DNA of 64,000 nucleotides from Mansonella perstans. Taxonomy: Eukaryota; Nematoda; Chromadorea; Rhabditida; Onchocercidae. The notes beneath the pieces were generated by a model. That model searched no databases. It was not told where the DNA came from and saw only the letters and a program-made list of their open reading frames with translations. Made by a program: the position numbers and the translations under genes. Below are positions 14,701-27,800 of the stretch, piece after piece. Position 1 is the stretch's first letter. Each line of letters begins with the position of its first letter. Where the stretch lies: contig JBAMDO010000013.1 of the NCBI GenBank assembly GCA_037074765.1, positions 248,001 through 312,000 of the forward strand, written 5' to 3'.

Positions 14701-15680
14701 GTGTTTTCAGGCTGCTGGACAAAGCTAGACAAATTATTTCTTCTACATTTATTTACTATCGGGGTAGTTGTTCTTTGTTCTTTTTGATTTCTGAGTTATT
14801 TAGAAATGTGGAACGTTAACCAGTGGAGGACGTACTGTCTACTCAAAACGTGAACGAGTTGCCATAGAACGTCTGCGTGTAAATGCTTTGCTTTACAAAC
14901 ACAAACCTGTAAGTCCTTTGAATTTCGTTATGGGAAATAAAATATAAGAATTAAATTAGATTGTAGATTCTTTTATAAGACACTAATCATCTAGCAATTG
15001 CACAAGTGGAAGGTTTTATGTGCGATGGTTTTATTAGCAAATAAGTGCGACTTATCTTTGTATTAAGTGTAAAAAATAATTAAAATTAGTCATAGTATTA
15101 GTATTGAATATTGTCTAGCTGTTGCTGTTCTCCCGTATTTATGAGATATGCTAGTCAAATTCCGCATATATTAGAAATTTCTTCACCATTTCCATTAAAA
15201 TTTCTTAGACTTTCAGTGCTTGGTATTGATATTACTCAGATGCTAATCTTATTTTGTATGAGCAGAAGCACAAAAGTTGTAGATTTCTGAAAATCTTATA
15301 TCTTCCGTGCTAAATATACAATTTAATTATTGCAGGTGATAGAAGTGATCTCAGTACCGTCGACTTCAGAAGATACGAATCAGTTGAATGGTGAAAATAG
15401 TGGTGTAACTGTCTCATCACAGCGAAACGCAGTTCAACGTGGACGAAGAAAAGGAAATCATGAAACGGCTGATGTTCAACAATCATCGCCCACCAAAATT
15501 CCTCGAAAAGATGGTTTTGTTACAAAAGTGAATGCTTCTAATATAAATCAGGTACAGGTACTACCGGCATCGGGACAGAATGAACCGATCATTATTGAGG
15601 AGCAAAATTCAGCTGCCACTGAGCGTCTCGTCGTCGAAGATGTCGGTCGCACCAATGCATTGCAGGTCTTCACAGTATAA
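11777..15680 (+). CDS. gen-1: Rad2/XPG-family structure-specific endonuclease, GEN1-like
   Basis: Ten exons: 11777-11864, 12196-12362, 12466-12570, 12927-13109, 13390-13475, 13677-13826, 14025-14244, 14509-14631, 14804-14908, 15336-15680; 523 residues with all phases consistent. The protein starts MGVTSMWEYV, the family's N-terminal Met-Gly start, followed by the N-nuclease acidic residues in AIDGHTW and VVFDG. The I-nuclease carries EGEAQCAQL and GCITRDFDYILFG, with the catalytic Glu and Asp residues, then GCDYAQKGIPGVG, the helix-hairpin-helix with the acidic Gly-Cys-Asp-Tyr. The short spacer between N and I regions and GCDY rather than GSDY favour GEN1 (Holliday-junction resolvase) over XPG; FEN1 and EXO1 fit worse. 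The C-terminal third is basic then low complexity. The intron after 14631 begins with GC. An alternative final exon may exist at 16338-16418. A candidate 5' acceptor (ctttaag) ends at about 11763. Confidence 0.72.
14632..14803 (+). other. GC-AG intron in the GEN1-like gene
   Basis: The donor is GAG followed by gcaagt, the strong consensus of GC-type donors; the acceptor is ttatttag. Both sides are phase 0. The nearby gttacg would break the frame. Confidence 0.7.
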
Positions 15681-17665
15681 TTGCCTCGTTTTTAAAGTAA
15701 AATCTCTTGCATTGTCTCTTTGATTTTTTAAGTAATTGAATTTCTAATCATTTTTAACAGAGATCACTATAAATCCACCCGCAGTTCCATTTCTTTATAT
15801 ACATATGTATGCTGTGCATCCATATCTGCTTCTTTCTGATTAGGCATTCTCTCTCACAAAATGGCAACTTCGAAATTAAGTGAAAGATGATTTAAAATAA
15901 TATCATAGGTAGAATTTATTACAAACTTTTATTTAGCATTTAGCTGAAGTTATCAGTGCTCTTCATCACTCACTTTTTATATGTAGTAAGATTATGAAAT
16001 GTCTTATTAGGAAGTTTAAAAGAAATACTTGCGAGGAGGAAAGGTAAAAAAGAGGAATTTTGCTTTTTTTGCTTTGAAATCCAAAACTGCATTTCACTAT
16101 TGCATGTATACGAGTTGGTAAGAGAATTTCATGGAGTTTTATCAAAAAATGCATTATGTTATCGTTATCACATATCTATTGCATCATGTAATACTGAAAG
16201 GATATGTAGTAACTAAAGGCATGATTGCATGAATAAATATTTTAGGAAGTGTGAAGTTTTTGAATTTTTGTCATTGCTAGTTTTAGCATCGAAATTTGAA
16301 ATAGATTATGATTTAGATTTCAATTTTTTATTTATAGACTGATCTCGCCCAACGCAGTGTAAATATCGTTAACAGTAATTTGTTGCCAAATTTGCAGATA
16401 ATTCAGTCGAGAGCATAGTTTTTCGATTATACGAAGATGACGAGTTGATTTGATGTGATTCCTATGGTCTATTGAAAAATATGGCATCAATATTACTAAA
16501 ATCTTTATGGTTTCCTTTTATTTTTACATAGTGCTGTTATCATAATTGAAAGGAATAGTCTTTCACTCTTTTTTGCCTTTGCTTCTCTTCCTGATGCTAT
16601 TTGCATTCTATTACGTATTCTTCTTCGGCTATCCATTTTTCCGTATCGAATTAGTGCTTAGCTTCAAAGCACGAAATGACTGGTGTTTTTCGATTTTTTT
16701 TTTATCTGCATACTTCTAGTATTAGTTTTATTGTTTAAGTTTGATTTTAATATATGGTTTTTCATTACAGAAGTATTTGTCAGGTAAGTATGCTCTGCTT
16801 ACCCTCAGTTTTTCTTAAGAATTGTCTCGAAGCAATATGTGTGTTTATTTTTAAACTATGACTCTCAAATTTCAACGTGTTTTCAAATAATTTTGTGCTT
16901 AGGAAACGTGTTATACTAAAATGGATTTTTTACTTGCATTTGAGTCGGTTGTGCATTCATTTTACATAAATGCGCTTAAATTTTGTGGAAGATTTGGAAT
17001 TTTGGAAAGTATGCTTCTTCGGGTACTTACAAGACTCGTAGGTAAATGTCAACATTAGCTTTTTTTTTCGTAGCTATGTCACAGTAGTATCAATGTGTTC
17101 AGAGCCGTTTCAACTGATGCATCTGAATTCTTCTTGAATTTCATAGTTTTTAGTTTAAACAATCTTAGTTCTTATTTTTTCCCAATGCAAAAGGAGGGTA
17201 AATCCTTCATAGTATTTGGTTATCCAGTTACTTTCAATTAAAAAAAATTTCAGACGGGTGATGCGCTCTATAGTCACATTCCAGTGAAGATAGAGATAGA
17301 TCACATGCAATTTATACTTTTTTAAGCAACTTTTAATGAGTTACATTATTTTTAGCAGTAAAAGTTGGAAAAAACTCAAGTAAAAACTCAGTATTTTAGA
17401 GACAAGAAATTATTTTTTTTTTTTTTTTTCATATATATAATGGTCATCATTTGCTTTGTTCCATTTTTTTTTAAATTCTTCATTATAAATTTGTTGTGCG
17501 AAAAGTACATTTGTTTTGTACGTTATTATTATTCACATTGTTTGCATATATTTTCTTCATGAATCCCTCAGTCAAGGGAACTATTTGCTCATATCTGATA
17601 TATATTTTTTATTGTTTTGTAAGACGTAGTATAATGAAGTGATACATGTTTGAAATGAAGTGATG

Positions 17666-17700
<35 letters not shown>

Positions 17701-18225
17701 GTTTTTCTGAGTTATGCTTAATATATTCTCTTTCCATTCAATCTTTTCCTTTGTGCTTGTGAATGTTGTTAATTGAGCTCTTTGTCAAAACTTGCTTGTG
17801 TCTCGAAGCTCTGATATCTTTATCTTTTTATATAATTCATCGTTTATTACTGTTGATAAAAGAATAAGAGGAGCTTTAGTTATATAGTAGTTGTTATTAA
17901 TTTTACAGTGAAGGTTTAATCACCTTTATATACATATTTGGGTCAATTCATAAGTTATATGTATCAATGATATTAATAACTGATCGATATGCGTTGAACA
18001 TGATGATGATATGAGGTAGAAGGATTCAGAATTTGCAAAAAAAAAAAGTGCAGTAAAATGTATTGGATAGTAAAATGTGAGGATTAACCATAGGTAAAAG
18101 TAGTATTTAGGTCAATTTCAGTATGGATGGGACACTAAGATTTTGATTCAAAAAGATTATTTTTTTTTTTTTACGCAGAAATTGTTAATATTACCAAGCA
18201 TATTTTTACATATCTATTTGCAGAA
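15681..18225. other. intergenic between GEN1-like and BCAS2 genes
   Basis: AT-rich, with a 29-T tract at 17666-17694 and shorter T runs. The only coding-like piece is a possible alternative last exon of the upstream gene at 16338-16418. The last bases (ctatttgcag ending 18223) form a splice acceptor two bases before the BCAS2 start, probably a trans-splice site. Confidence 0.45.
17666..17694. repeat. 29-base T tract
   Basis: Uninterrupted thymines in the gap upstream of BCAS2. Confidence 0.9.
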
Positions 18226-19620
18226 ATGGCAAATACCTCTACGGCAGTAGTACCACATATTGCAGCTATAGCAAACAAATCGGAAGATGCTGCTGTTTTA
18301 GTGGATGCTTTGCCCTATCTTGATTCAGATTACACAGAATCCGATCGGCAGATGGCAATGCAATTAGTGGAAGACGAATGTCGGGTTTTCCGCCCTATTA
18401 AAAATTATTTACAGAACATGCCACCTCCTGATTTTGATGTGTTTTTGACTCCTTGTTTGATCAAAGAACACATTAGAATGTCCAAAAAGCAAGTAAGTTC
18501 CATTTTCCATTTTTTTTGTAGATTTATGGCATTTTTATGGAAAATAACTTTCATGTTCTGAGACTTTAATAAAGAAGTTTGAAGAGCTTTACCTAATCTC
18601 AGTGCTTTTATGCAAACAGTAAATAGAGCACTGATAGGGAAATCAGAACAGTGCATCTAGCTGAGAATCCAGATTTAAAAAATGGAAGTCTCTTTTTAGT
18701 ATTTCTGTTTATATTTTTTCGAATTTTCTGAAGTAATATTTCTGCTATTTGTATCATATATTTGTATTTTTTAAAATTTTAATTTTTTTTTTTCAGGAAA
18801 TGCCAAAATTAGATATGTCGCGATATGAATTGTCCTGTCCATCCACAACAGGACGGCAGGGTGATAAAACCTCGTGGAGAAAAGCATGTTTCCAAGCAAA
18901 CTTTTTCTAATTTTTAATTGAACTCTGCTCTCTGTTTCATTTTCTTTGTGTTTCTAATTAAATTTCAAAATATGGGCCATGATAATAATAATAATAATAA
19001 TATTACAATAATAAGTTCAGGCCATTCGTAATGCAGCTGCTCAGAATGAACATTTATTGCTTCGTAATATCAATTTGCAACTTATGGACGAGCATGCACC
19101 ACCTGTTTACCTTCGATATAACAAAGAACTGGAGACAATGCTGCATTGTGAAGAGAAAGAACTGCGAAAGGTAACATGTGAAGTCATTTCCAAAACCTCT
19201 AATGTCTTTTTTGTTTCTGAAGCTGTATTACTTATATTTTAATTGCTTCGAAATTTCGCAGAAGTTCCCCTGCATCATTTTGAGTTGAGTATTTATTTAT
19301 TTATTAGTTTTCTGTTGCTTCGATCAGCAGTTTATTTATTCACTTCCTTTTAGGATTTTAATTGGCAACTTTTATGCAAGTTTCCTAATTTTTGTTTTTT
19401 ACTATAAATTTAAAATCGCGAAGAATTTCAGCTGAGAGAGGAAGTAATGGAGATTCATTCGAGACGGCGAAAAAGTCAAATCGAAACAGGATTAAAACTA
19501 AAAGATTTGGAACAAAATTGGGTGCAAATGGTTACCAAAAATTATAAGATGGAACTTGCTTGCCAAGAGCTATCAGCAGACAATGAGATGTTAGCTAAGA
19601 AAGCCAAATTAATTTCATAG
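18226..19620 (+). CDS. BCAS2: Pre-mRNA splicing factor SPF27 (BCAS2 homologue)
   Basis: Exons 18226-18492, 18797-18883, 19021-19170, 19432-19620; 230 residues, against 225 in human. Recognised from VVLVDALPYLD-type N-terminus (here VLVDALPYLDSDY), RPIKNYL, MSRYEL, then a long charged coiled-coil ending ENEMLAKKAK-like (DNEMLAKKAKLIS). SPF27 is a core member of the PRP19/CDC5L complex, which activates the spliceosome in the nucleus. The second intron starts with GC (AAA followed by gcatgt): only this junction gives a 27-residue block that aligns without gaps to the human protein (TSW...LQLM against TAW...LELM). Reading through it instead hits a stop after eight residues. The ATG sits two bases after a tttgcag acceptor, so the mRNA is probably trans-spliced. 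Confidence 0.9.
18884..19020 (+). other. GC-AG intron in BCAS2
   Basis: The intron runs from gcatgt to ataagttcag and contains an AAT trinucleotide run at about 18980-19002. Phase 0 on both sides and the gap-free match to the family across the junction support the non-canonical donor. Confidence 0.8.
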
Positions 19621-20914
19621 TTTTATTTCTTTTTTATGTTTTAGTAATATGCGATAGCTCTGTTGACAGTACTGCTTAACAATAATTTGAAACTATGAGT
19701 GGAACAAATTCGTTATAGTAGAGGGGTGGTTTTTCGAAATTTGTCGTCATTTATCAATCTATTATATAATTGATTATGTGAAGATTCATTTGGATGTTTG
19801 CTTGTTTTATAAATTTTGAATTATTTTCTTGGTGTAAGACATTTGATATTGTCCATTATCTACAATAATCATTTTTTTTTTTTTTTTTGTTATTCAATTT
19901 AGAATATTTTTTAATCTTTTCGTGAAAGAAACTTTTTTTTGGAGTTGAATTTTTTATGTATTATCCAATTGCTTCATTTTCAATTGAGTCATTAATTTTA
20001 TTCAGGATTTCAAATTTCCCTAGAAATTTTGAAATGCAAATAAATCATTTGTTTTGTTTTTTCGTATTGCATTTTTAGTTTTGAAAAATTCGTAAAAGCA
20101 ACTTCCTTTTGGGAAAAAAAAATAATGTGTAGAAGAAGTAAAGGACAGCTGAGATTGTTTATTCCCATTGGGCGGTAGGCTAGTGATAAAAATTTTTAAA
20201 TTTTTCAAATCCATTCTTTAAATTTCATTTTTCCACTATATTTTTGGTGAAAAACAATAGATATGTTTATTTATTTATATATGCTATTGAACAATACTAT
20301 ACAATCTATGGATGATGCGAGCATAGAAAAAAAAAAGCTAAAATGACGTGAGAATTATTTGGTTGGCTGATAGGGAATTGATAACTGGAATTAATTCTCA
20401 ACTAGTCTGCTCTATTTGTATGTCTTCTCGAATTTTTTCTCGTTTTATTACTAATTTTCCTGCATTGCTTTTTCAATTCTTTTTCAAATGAATTATATGC
20501 GTTTAAATTTTATAAATACAATTTTTTTTAATAAATAATGAAAAATGAGAAAACATGAAAAAGATATTGAATTAGAAAATATTGAAAATGAACGGAGTTG
20601 GTTGGTAGTTCCTGGAAATCTCGATGGATATTTATCGTGATGTAATTTTTAGAAATTGGCTATCATATTTTCTATATGATGATTGATTATGATGGTTATA
20701 AAAAATACTATAGTTAATTTGAAGTAACAAGGAGAACATTGTTTAAATTAATGCTTAATTGGAATGCTTTTTTCGGTAATATGGTTGAAATGTTTTTTTT
20801 TAAAGTTTTATATCATAGATGGTTAATTAATGTGAAATTGTAATTTTGTTGTTATGTGAAATGTATATATAAAGATACATTTCTACAGAGGATTTTATTG
20901 TTTCTTAGGTTACC

Positions 20915-20935
20915 CTGCTGCTGCTGCTGCTGCTG
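20915..20935. repeat. (CTG)7 trinucleotide repeat
   Basis: Seven uninterrupted CTG units in non-coding sequence. On the minus strand it reads as a short Gln run in a 61-residue open frame that shows no other sign of being coding. Confidence 0.9.
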
Positions 20936-21019
20936 GTAGAATTCAAAGGCTATTATTAAAGAGTGGAAATGACATGGCAAAATTATTTGATACCAGTAAT
21001 CGGCACTTTTACAATTTTG

Positions 21020-21110
21020 GGGGTATATTTTCTTCAATTTTTTAATTTTAGGGATATATTTTCTTCAATTTTTTAATTTTCGGCGTATATTTTCTTCAAT
21101 TTTTTAAATC
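21020..21110. repeat. three tandem copies of a 31-bp AT-rich unit
   Basis: Each copy contains gtatattttcttcaatttt (second copy gatatatttt...) followed by a T-rich tail; the copies start at about 21020, 21051 and 21082 and differ at a few bases. Confidence 0.85.
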
Positions 21111-21819
21111 TATCTTAAGTATATGGTAACATACGCTTTAATATTACTACTATTTATAGAATACCTAATTTTTAAGCACATAATTACTTAATACACTACT
21201 AATAAAGTCCTATGAAGTGATCCTGTTCAAATTTTTAAGTTTTTTTTAGTATTGCAAATTTTGTGAGAGAAATGATACCATAAAGTCAAAGCTAAGATTA
21301 CTCATTAGAATGATGAAAAATAGAAATGACTAGATAGAAAGGAAAAGCTTGAATCTTTTTGGATCTTTTCTGCATCAATACTACAATCATTCAATGATGC
21401 GAAATGCTAGATTCTTCATATTGCTACAGTAATATTGAGTTGAATTTTAATTTCCAATATTAAATATGAGTTCTGTTATTGGATGTATTTATTTTAATTC
21501 AGTTATCTGTTGCAAGAATTGAATAACATTAAATACACTGTATTTCATAGTAATGGTATATTTAAAAGACCAATTTTATGCCTACCTATAATCCTCCTGT
21601 ATCAGGCTTTCAAACACTTAATTAAATCTAATAATTAAATAAGGTCAAACGATCACATTGGCTCACTTCTTTTTTTTGTCACTTTTAGAAGGTAAACTGT
21701 ACTACGAATAGTCTCTCAGTTCAACTAAATTGTAGCATTTGTAAGTAGTTAATTAATAGTTAATTAAGGGTAATTAGATTAGTTCTTTCTTCTCATTAGA
21801 AGGCTTATTTTACTTTCAG

Positions 21820-24800
21820 TCATGTTATTTGATTGGATATTATCAGTTTTCGTTTGGATGGATTTTGTTCCTTGTCACTTTGAATGGTTTGAAATCACAC
21901 ATGTGGCGAAAACGCGAGAAACGACTCCTAGGTTTGAGACAAACCGCTCTGAAAGAACGAGAGGTTGATTTCAATTGTTAAAATTATTTATTAAATATGA
22001 TTTCATGTTTTTTGAAAAAGTATATGTGATATTAGAGAGTATTTTTGCATCATTTTAAAATTACCAAACATAATTTAATTTATTTACAGGTTATATTAGC
22101 TCAGCTGCAGGATCTTCCAGCTTGGGTCCAATTTCCGGATACCGAACGAGTCGAATGGCTTAACAAAGTTTGTTTCCAATCAAGCATTGTAGTATTATTT
22201 ATGCACTATTATTTTCTATTAATTCTTATATAATAATATAGTCATAGAATGTTTTCATTGATGATTCCATGTGATTCGTTCAAATATGAAGTTTGACTGT
22301 TAGTCATTTCAAAAACTATCAAAACTTCCTGAAATTTCTTTAAAAAAATTGCATTTCTTCAGGTTGTATTGCAACTTTGGCCTTACATTACCGAATATTC
22401 CAAGCATTTCATGCGTGAATATATCGAACCTCAAGTTAAGTCGCAATTACCCGCTATCTTCAAGTCTTTCAAATTCACAAAAATGGATATGGGTGACATT
22501 CCTTGTCGTGTAGGCGGCATTAAAGTAATTATTATGAAATTTTCTTAAGCAAAAATTACGCGAAAATTCTTTTTCCATTACCAAACTAATTTTTTGATTA
22601 GCAAAAGAAAGTCTCGAGAGATTTTGGGAGAGATTGTTCAATGTCTTATTGTCGAGTTTTATTGAATCTTAAATGTCAACTCTGCTTATATGACAAGTGT
22701 TTTAAAAGTCCTGTGCTTGTGATTAATTAATTTTCATCTTTTCTTTCTGGTTAGGTTTATACACATAACGTTGGCCGAGATCGCATTATAATTGACATGG
22801 ACATCGCGTATGCTGGAGACGCCGACTTTGCTGTTAGTGTTATAGGTTTCACTGGCGGTTTAAATCAACTGCAGGTACTATATTTTATATTGTTTACAGA
22901 AATTAGAATGCACAGTTATGAAAAATGAGACATTTCGAAGTCTTCTTAAAACAAGATGTGAGTCGAGTTTCGTATAATTATGACATAATTAATTAGCATG
23001 TTCCAGTTTTCTGGAAAGTTACGAGTTGTTTTGAAGCCGTTGTTATCGTATCCGCCAATGGTTGGTGGCGTTTCCGGGTGCTTCTTAGAAAAACCGGTGA
23101 GTATGACGAGATTGGAAATGAACAAACTGTTTTTTGTTGCAGCTTGAAGTTATATCTTGCTTCCGTCCACTTCACACCAGCTCTTTTTGTTAAAATTGTT
23201 GCATTTTAAGTTGCATTTTGATTCTTTTAGATTTCAGAAAATCGATTTTAATCTAACTGGCATGGGTGAATGCGTGGAATTACCTGGTTTGTTAGATGCG
23301 ATTCGTGCGATAATTGACTCTCAGGTGGTTGATTTCAAGATTTCTTTAATTTCTGTAATAAAAGGCCGATAGTTTTTTTCCTACTTGTAATACTAGAACT
23401 CATAACATTACAATTTTCCTTTATTTGTTAAAGAAAACTCATGAAATGCAAAAGATTTTCTAGGTTTCGGCTTTATGCGTACTTCCGAATCAAATTGTAT
23501 TTCCGTTAGCTGTAAATGTTGATATCAGCAAATTGCACTTACCTGAGCCTGATGGTGTGCTTCGTTTGAAAATTGTGGAAGCTAAAAATCTAGAAAATAG
23601 AGATATAAAATTCACGAAAAGTGCGGCAAGTGATCCATATTGCCAGATACAGGGTATCATTTCTTATTTCAAACAAATTTTTGTAATTTTTATACCTCGG
23701 CCAAACCATATGCTGCTGCTTTGCTTTTTTATTTCGCAGACTCGATGCTACGTTATCTTTATAAGTTTATATTTTTCAAAAACACGATTAGTGAAAAAGA
23801 TGTTCCGTTTATCCTTTTTTTAATTTGCTACATATCTGACAATTGTCAGCTTAAGTTCACCCATATATTTATTGAACTGGTTGAATCTGTTTCATTCAGC
23901 CATTTGGCATTTTCAGTTGGTTCCCAGTTCTGCAGAACTAAAACAATTAATAATGATCTGAATCCAGTTTGGAATGAATATTTTGAATTTGTCGTCGATC
24001 AGGCTAATGGGCAAAAATTGCGTATAGAACTATTTGATTATGATAAAGCGAGTACTGATGAGGAGTTGGGAACGTTAGCAGTCGACCTAATCAATTTCAA
24101 AGAAAAAAAGAATCTTGATGATTGGTTTCCATTAGATGCATGTAAACATGGCGACATACACATTCAGGTATTATTTATTTCAGAAATTAAGCGTAAGTTT
24201 TTTGAACATCAGCAGTTTGTTAACTGCTTTTTTGATACAAAAATGATGTAATTTCAATACTAAATTTGAATTTACACTTCTTTTGTTTTTTTGAAGCAGA
24301 AATTTCTCTTTCCATACCCATAAATATGAAAGCATGAAGCATTCAGTAATATATTAGTTGATTAGAATTTCTTTTAAAATTTTTAATGTTCACTTTATTA
24401 ATTTAGAATGCACTTAATTGATTTATTCATACTATATACTGATACTGACATTAAATAACCATTTGCCTCGAATATAAATTGAAAACTTACAATGAGTTAC
24501 GGTTTCTGTTGAATTTTTAGGCTGCCTGGATGAACTTGTCATCTTCACCTCAAGACTTTACTTATCAAGAATTTGGAAATCTTTGGTTCAATACTGATAA
24601 ACCAGTACATTCAGCTCTGCTTATGATCTTTATTGATAGTGTTTCCGATTTACCGGTAACTTTATGATTTTTGTAGAATGAAGCAGGAATACCATTAGTG
24701 CTGATTTGCCGGAGCCAATTACTTCAACATAGTTATGTCAAAAATGGCTAGACGTTTATATGTATCACATATACAGTATACACTGCATCCTATAATAGTT

Positions 24801-27800
24801 TGAGCAAGAAACAAATGGTTCAAATTCCTTCCAACTTAGGACACTGAGAAGCAGTTAAGTGAAAGTCAAATACTTGCTATTATTCTAATGAACATGGATA
24901 CTGCTGGAAATCTGGAAACAAAATAACGCTCCACTTTGGTCGTTGTAACAGCTTACACACTTTAAAATTCCAAATTTGCAATTGTATTTTTTTAGTATCC
25001 AAAAGCGAAATTGGAACCATCACCGTATATTATAGTAAGTCTTGGCAAAGATTTCCAACAAACGCCGACAAAAACAAGAACTGTTAATCCATTATTCCAA
25101 ACCAAGATTCGGTTCTTTGTTCGTTATCCCAAGGGACAAGAACTGAAATTCGAGGTACAACATAGTTTTTTTGATTCTACTGAATAACATTTCAACCACT
25201 TGAAATGGTGTTTTTTCTAATCTGACTGAATTAATTGTGTTGTTGATACTTATTCTCCGTACTTGTATTTCCACATCATTTGAAGACGATTATTATTATC
25301 AAGAAGTACTCTGAAGTTCCCAGAGTAGTGTTTAGATGAAATAGAGTAAATAGCTGCTTGTTTTTACACATGGAGAGTGTTAAAGCCTAAATCTTGATTT
25401 ATACGATGCGCATTTCTAGTCTCATTAGCTTCTGATATTTTTATATAGGAAGGTTTATATTAAACCACTTCTAAAAATTTTTAAGGCTATCGATCATACA
25501 ACAAAACGTTCCTTGGGCGAATTGGTTTTACCGTTGAGAGCATTTTTGCGAGAACCAAATTTGGAATTTTTTGAACAAACCTTCCCATTGACACGTGGAG
25601 TCCATCAAAGTTCAATGGTTATCACAGCGCGCATTAGGGTTAATTAATTAGATGAAAATTGTTTCTATGTAAATGTGTCTCTGTTAGTTGCTTTTGATTT
25701 GGTTTTTAAATTATATTTTTTTATGAATATTGGGAATTTATTCTACAACAGTTAAATATCACTGTTTCCCATGAAAGTTGGAACCACTGGCATTTAATTT
25801 AAATAAAGCAATTCGTTTGTTCAGTTAGAAATAGTCTGGACTGTTCTCAGAGTGTTGTAATACCCTATAAGAAATTGTTGTAAATTTAATGAAAATTTTG
25901 GTTTTGGACCTCTTTGCTTGTTCAAGATTATAAATGATTCCTGTCATTTGTGCGGTCCTGGTTAAAATTATCTTATTTATTTTTGCATCATTGTTTTCAG
26001 TTCATTGCTTTTATAGGCTTTAGTTACTGATCAACAAAAAGAAAATCCTGCTTTTGATAATGACAAAGAAGCAGTTTACGGTAATGGTAAGCTTTTATTG
26101 AAATTATCGAAAAAAGGCTTTCCGTTTATCACACTTATTCCATCTCTTTTGGTGAACTTATTTTCACAATTGGTGAGTAGGGATCTTCCGTGGTTTCTAA
26201 TTTTATCGGTAAGAAGATCTGCTGTTTCTGGTAGATCTTGAAATCTGAATATTTTGACTCCGTCTAATTTTCATATTCTGCTTGTTTTATATTAAGCTAC
26301 AATATTAAGCTTTGCTTTTTTGTATGGCAAGGTTATAATTTTTATTTTCTACACGTGCAATAAGGATTGGAATTCAGTAGGATGATTAGTAAATATTTAA
26401 GGTCATAATGAATACATTCTTACAAATCGGTTAGGTAATCGATATTACAGCCTTGTAATTAACGCTAAATTCATCATGCTACTCGTTCAAATAATGCAAC
26501 ATTATGTTTCTAATATCTTTTTTTAGAAGTATTCATTGAGAGAGCTGAAAAATTGATAGCGGCTAATAAAAATAATGATCGAGATCGAAATTCCGCAGAA
26601 TATGAGGTGAATTTGCAAAAATCAAATGAAGCGGTTACTGACAAGAAGGCCTTGATTTTGAACTCAAAATCACCGATCAACGAACAGATGAAAATGCGAA
26701 GAAACAGCAATGAATCAGCTGCAAGTCTATTTAGACGTCGTCGTACTTTTGGTGAAAAACTGTTCCTAGCGAAACATACGCAAGACAGGGGAAAACCGTA
26801 TGTTTTTTGAAACGTATTCTAGCAATATTAGGAAATAGAGATTTTTTCCAGTGACTGTGATCTTTGCAGCAAATAGTATGCATTATATTCCGAAAAAAGA
26901 AAATGGCTTATTGTAATGATGAAAAAGGCTATAACTTTTGTTTTCTTTTTTTAGCATTAGTCAAAGTGGTCGCTTGCATTTTGCTCTTCAACATCTGAAA
27001 GAATCAAGCAAGCTGATAGTTCGGGTAATGCGCATAATGTACGTGTTATTCAGTGTCAAACATTTTTAAACTATTTTCACCTATTGCAGATTTTATTAAT
27101 TTAAACAAATCTTGTGAAAAAATCAATCATGAAATCTGTTATGTTGACCTCAATTATTATTATAATTATGGGTCCATTTCAAAGGACCATTTTTCATTTA
27201 TATATTATGATTATTTTAATGAACTATGTTTCAAATTACTTGAAGATATCGGGCATTTCAATCAATCATGAAAAATATATTCAGACGATTATGTTTTAGC
27301 ATTATCCAAAGCATTTTGACTGGAGTTATAATTAGCTTTCATCACCGAGGGTAATTGGTTTATAATATTTCAGAGAGCTTTCTCCACTTGATAGTCAGGG
27401 TTCAGCGGATCCTTACTTGACTGTACGTCTTACACCTTTGGACAATATACGTGGTGGTGAGAAACGAAAAACACCAATTGTTAGGAAATCTCTTGATCCA
27501 TTTTTCGACAATCAGTCAGTTTCCATCTGTGTTATTTTGTTTTTTTTAATTATTTTTCTCCAACAGTAGATTTTTTCTAAATTTTTCATTATTCTCAGAA
27601 GTTGCCTTGTTATACACAGAAGTAACCTTTTCTTATGAAAAGTGATTCGCTTGAAATATCAAGCTTCATTTTATCTACTCTGTGCCCTAAAACACTAGGA
27701 TAGTTTTCCTTTAAAGTACAATCCGTAGTAAATCAAATAAACCAAATCTTCTATCATTTTATCTCTTGTTATTTGTACTTCTTGACATTAACTCCTTCAG

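Larger units (their letters stand above)
19621..21819. other. intergenic; probably holds the missing first exon of the synaptotagmin gene
   Basis: The next gene's first recognised exon (21820) lacks an in-frame start upstream of its membrane hairpin, so at least one 5' exon ending in phase 0 should lie here or earlier. I could not identify it. The stretch contains seven CTG triplets (20915-20935) and three copies of a 31-bp AT-rich unit (21020-21110). Confidence 0.45.

Noticed and set aside
18008..18032. let-7-like string (tgaggtag)
   Set aside because: Only eight bases match the miRNA start and no hairpin arm is evident.
20852..21037. Minus-strand frame with a Gln run from the CTG repeat
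   Set aside because: Short, no start context or linked exons; the repeat alone creates the Gln stretch.
21822..21963. ATG at 21822 as the start of esyt-2
   Set aside because: Its frame does not continue into the 22090 exon, whereas the other frame gives the typical membrane hairpin and joins in phase.
23640..24251. 203-codon open frame overlapping esyt-2
   Set aside because: It reads through an intron into the real C2A exon (23917-24167); only that exon part matches the family.
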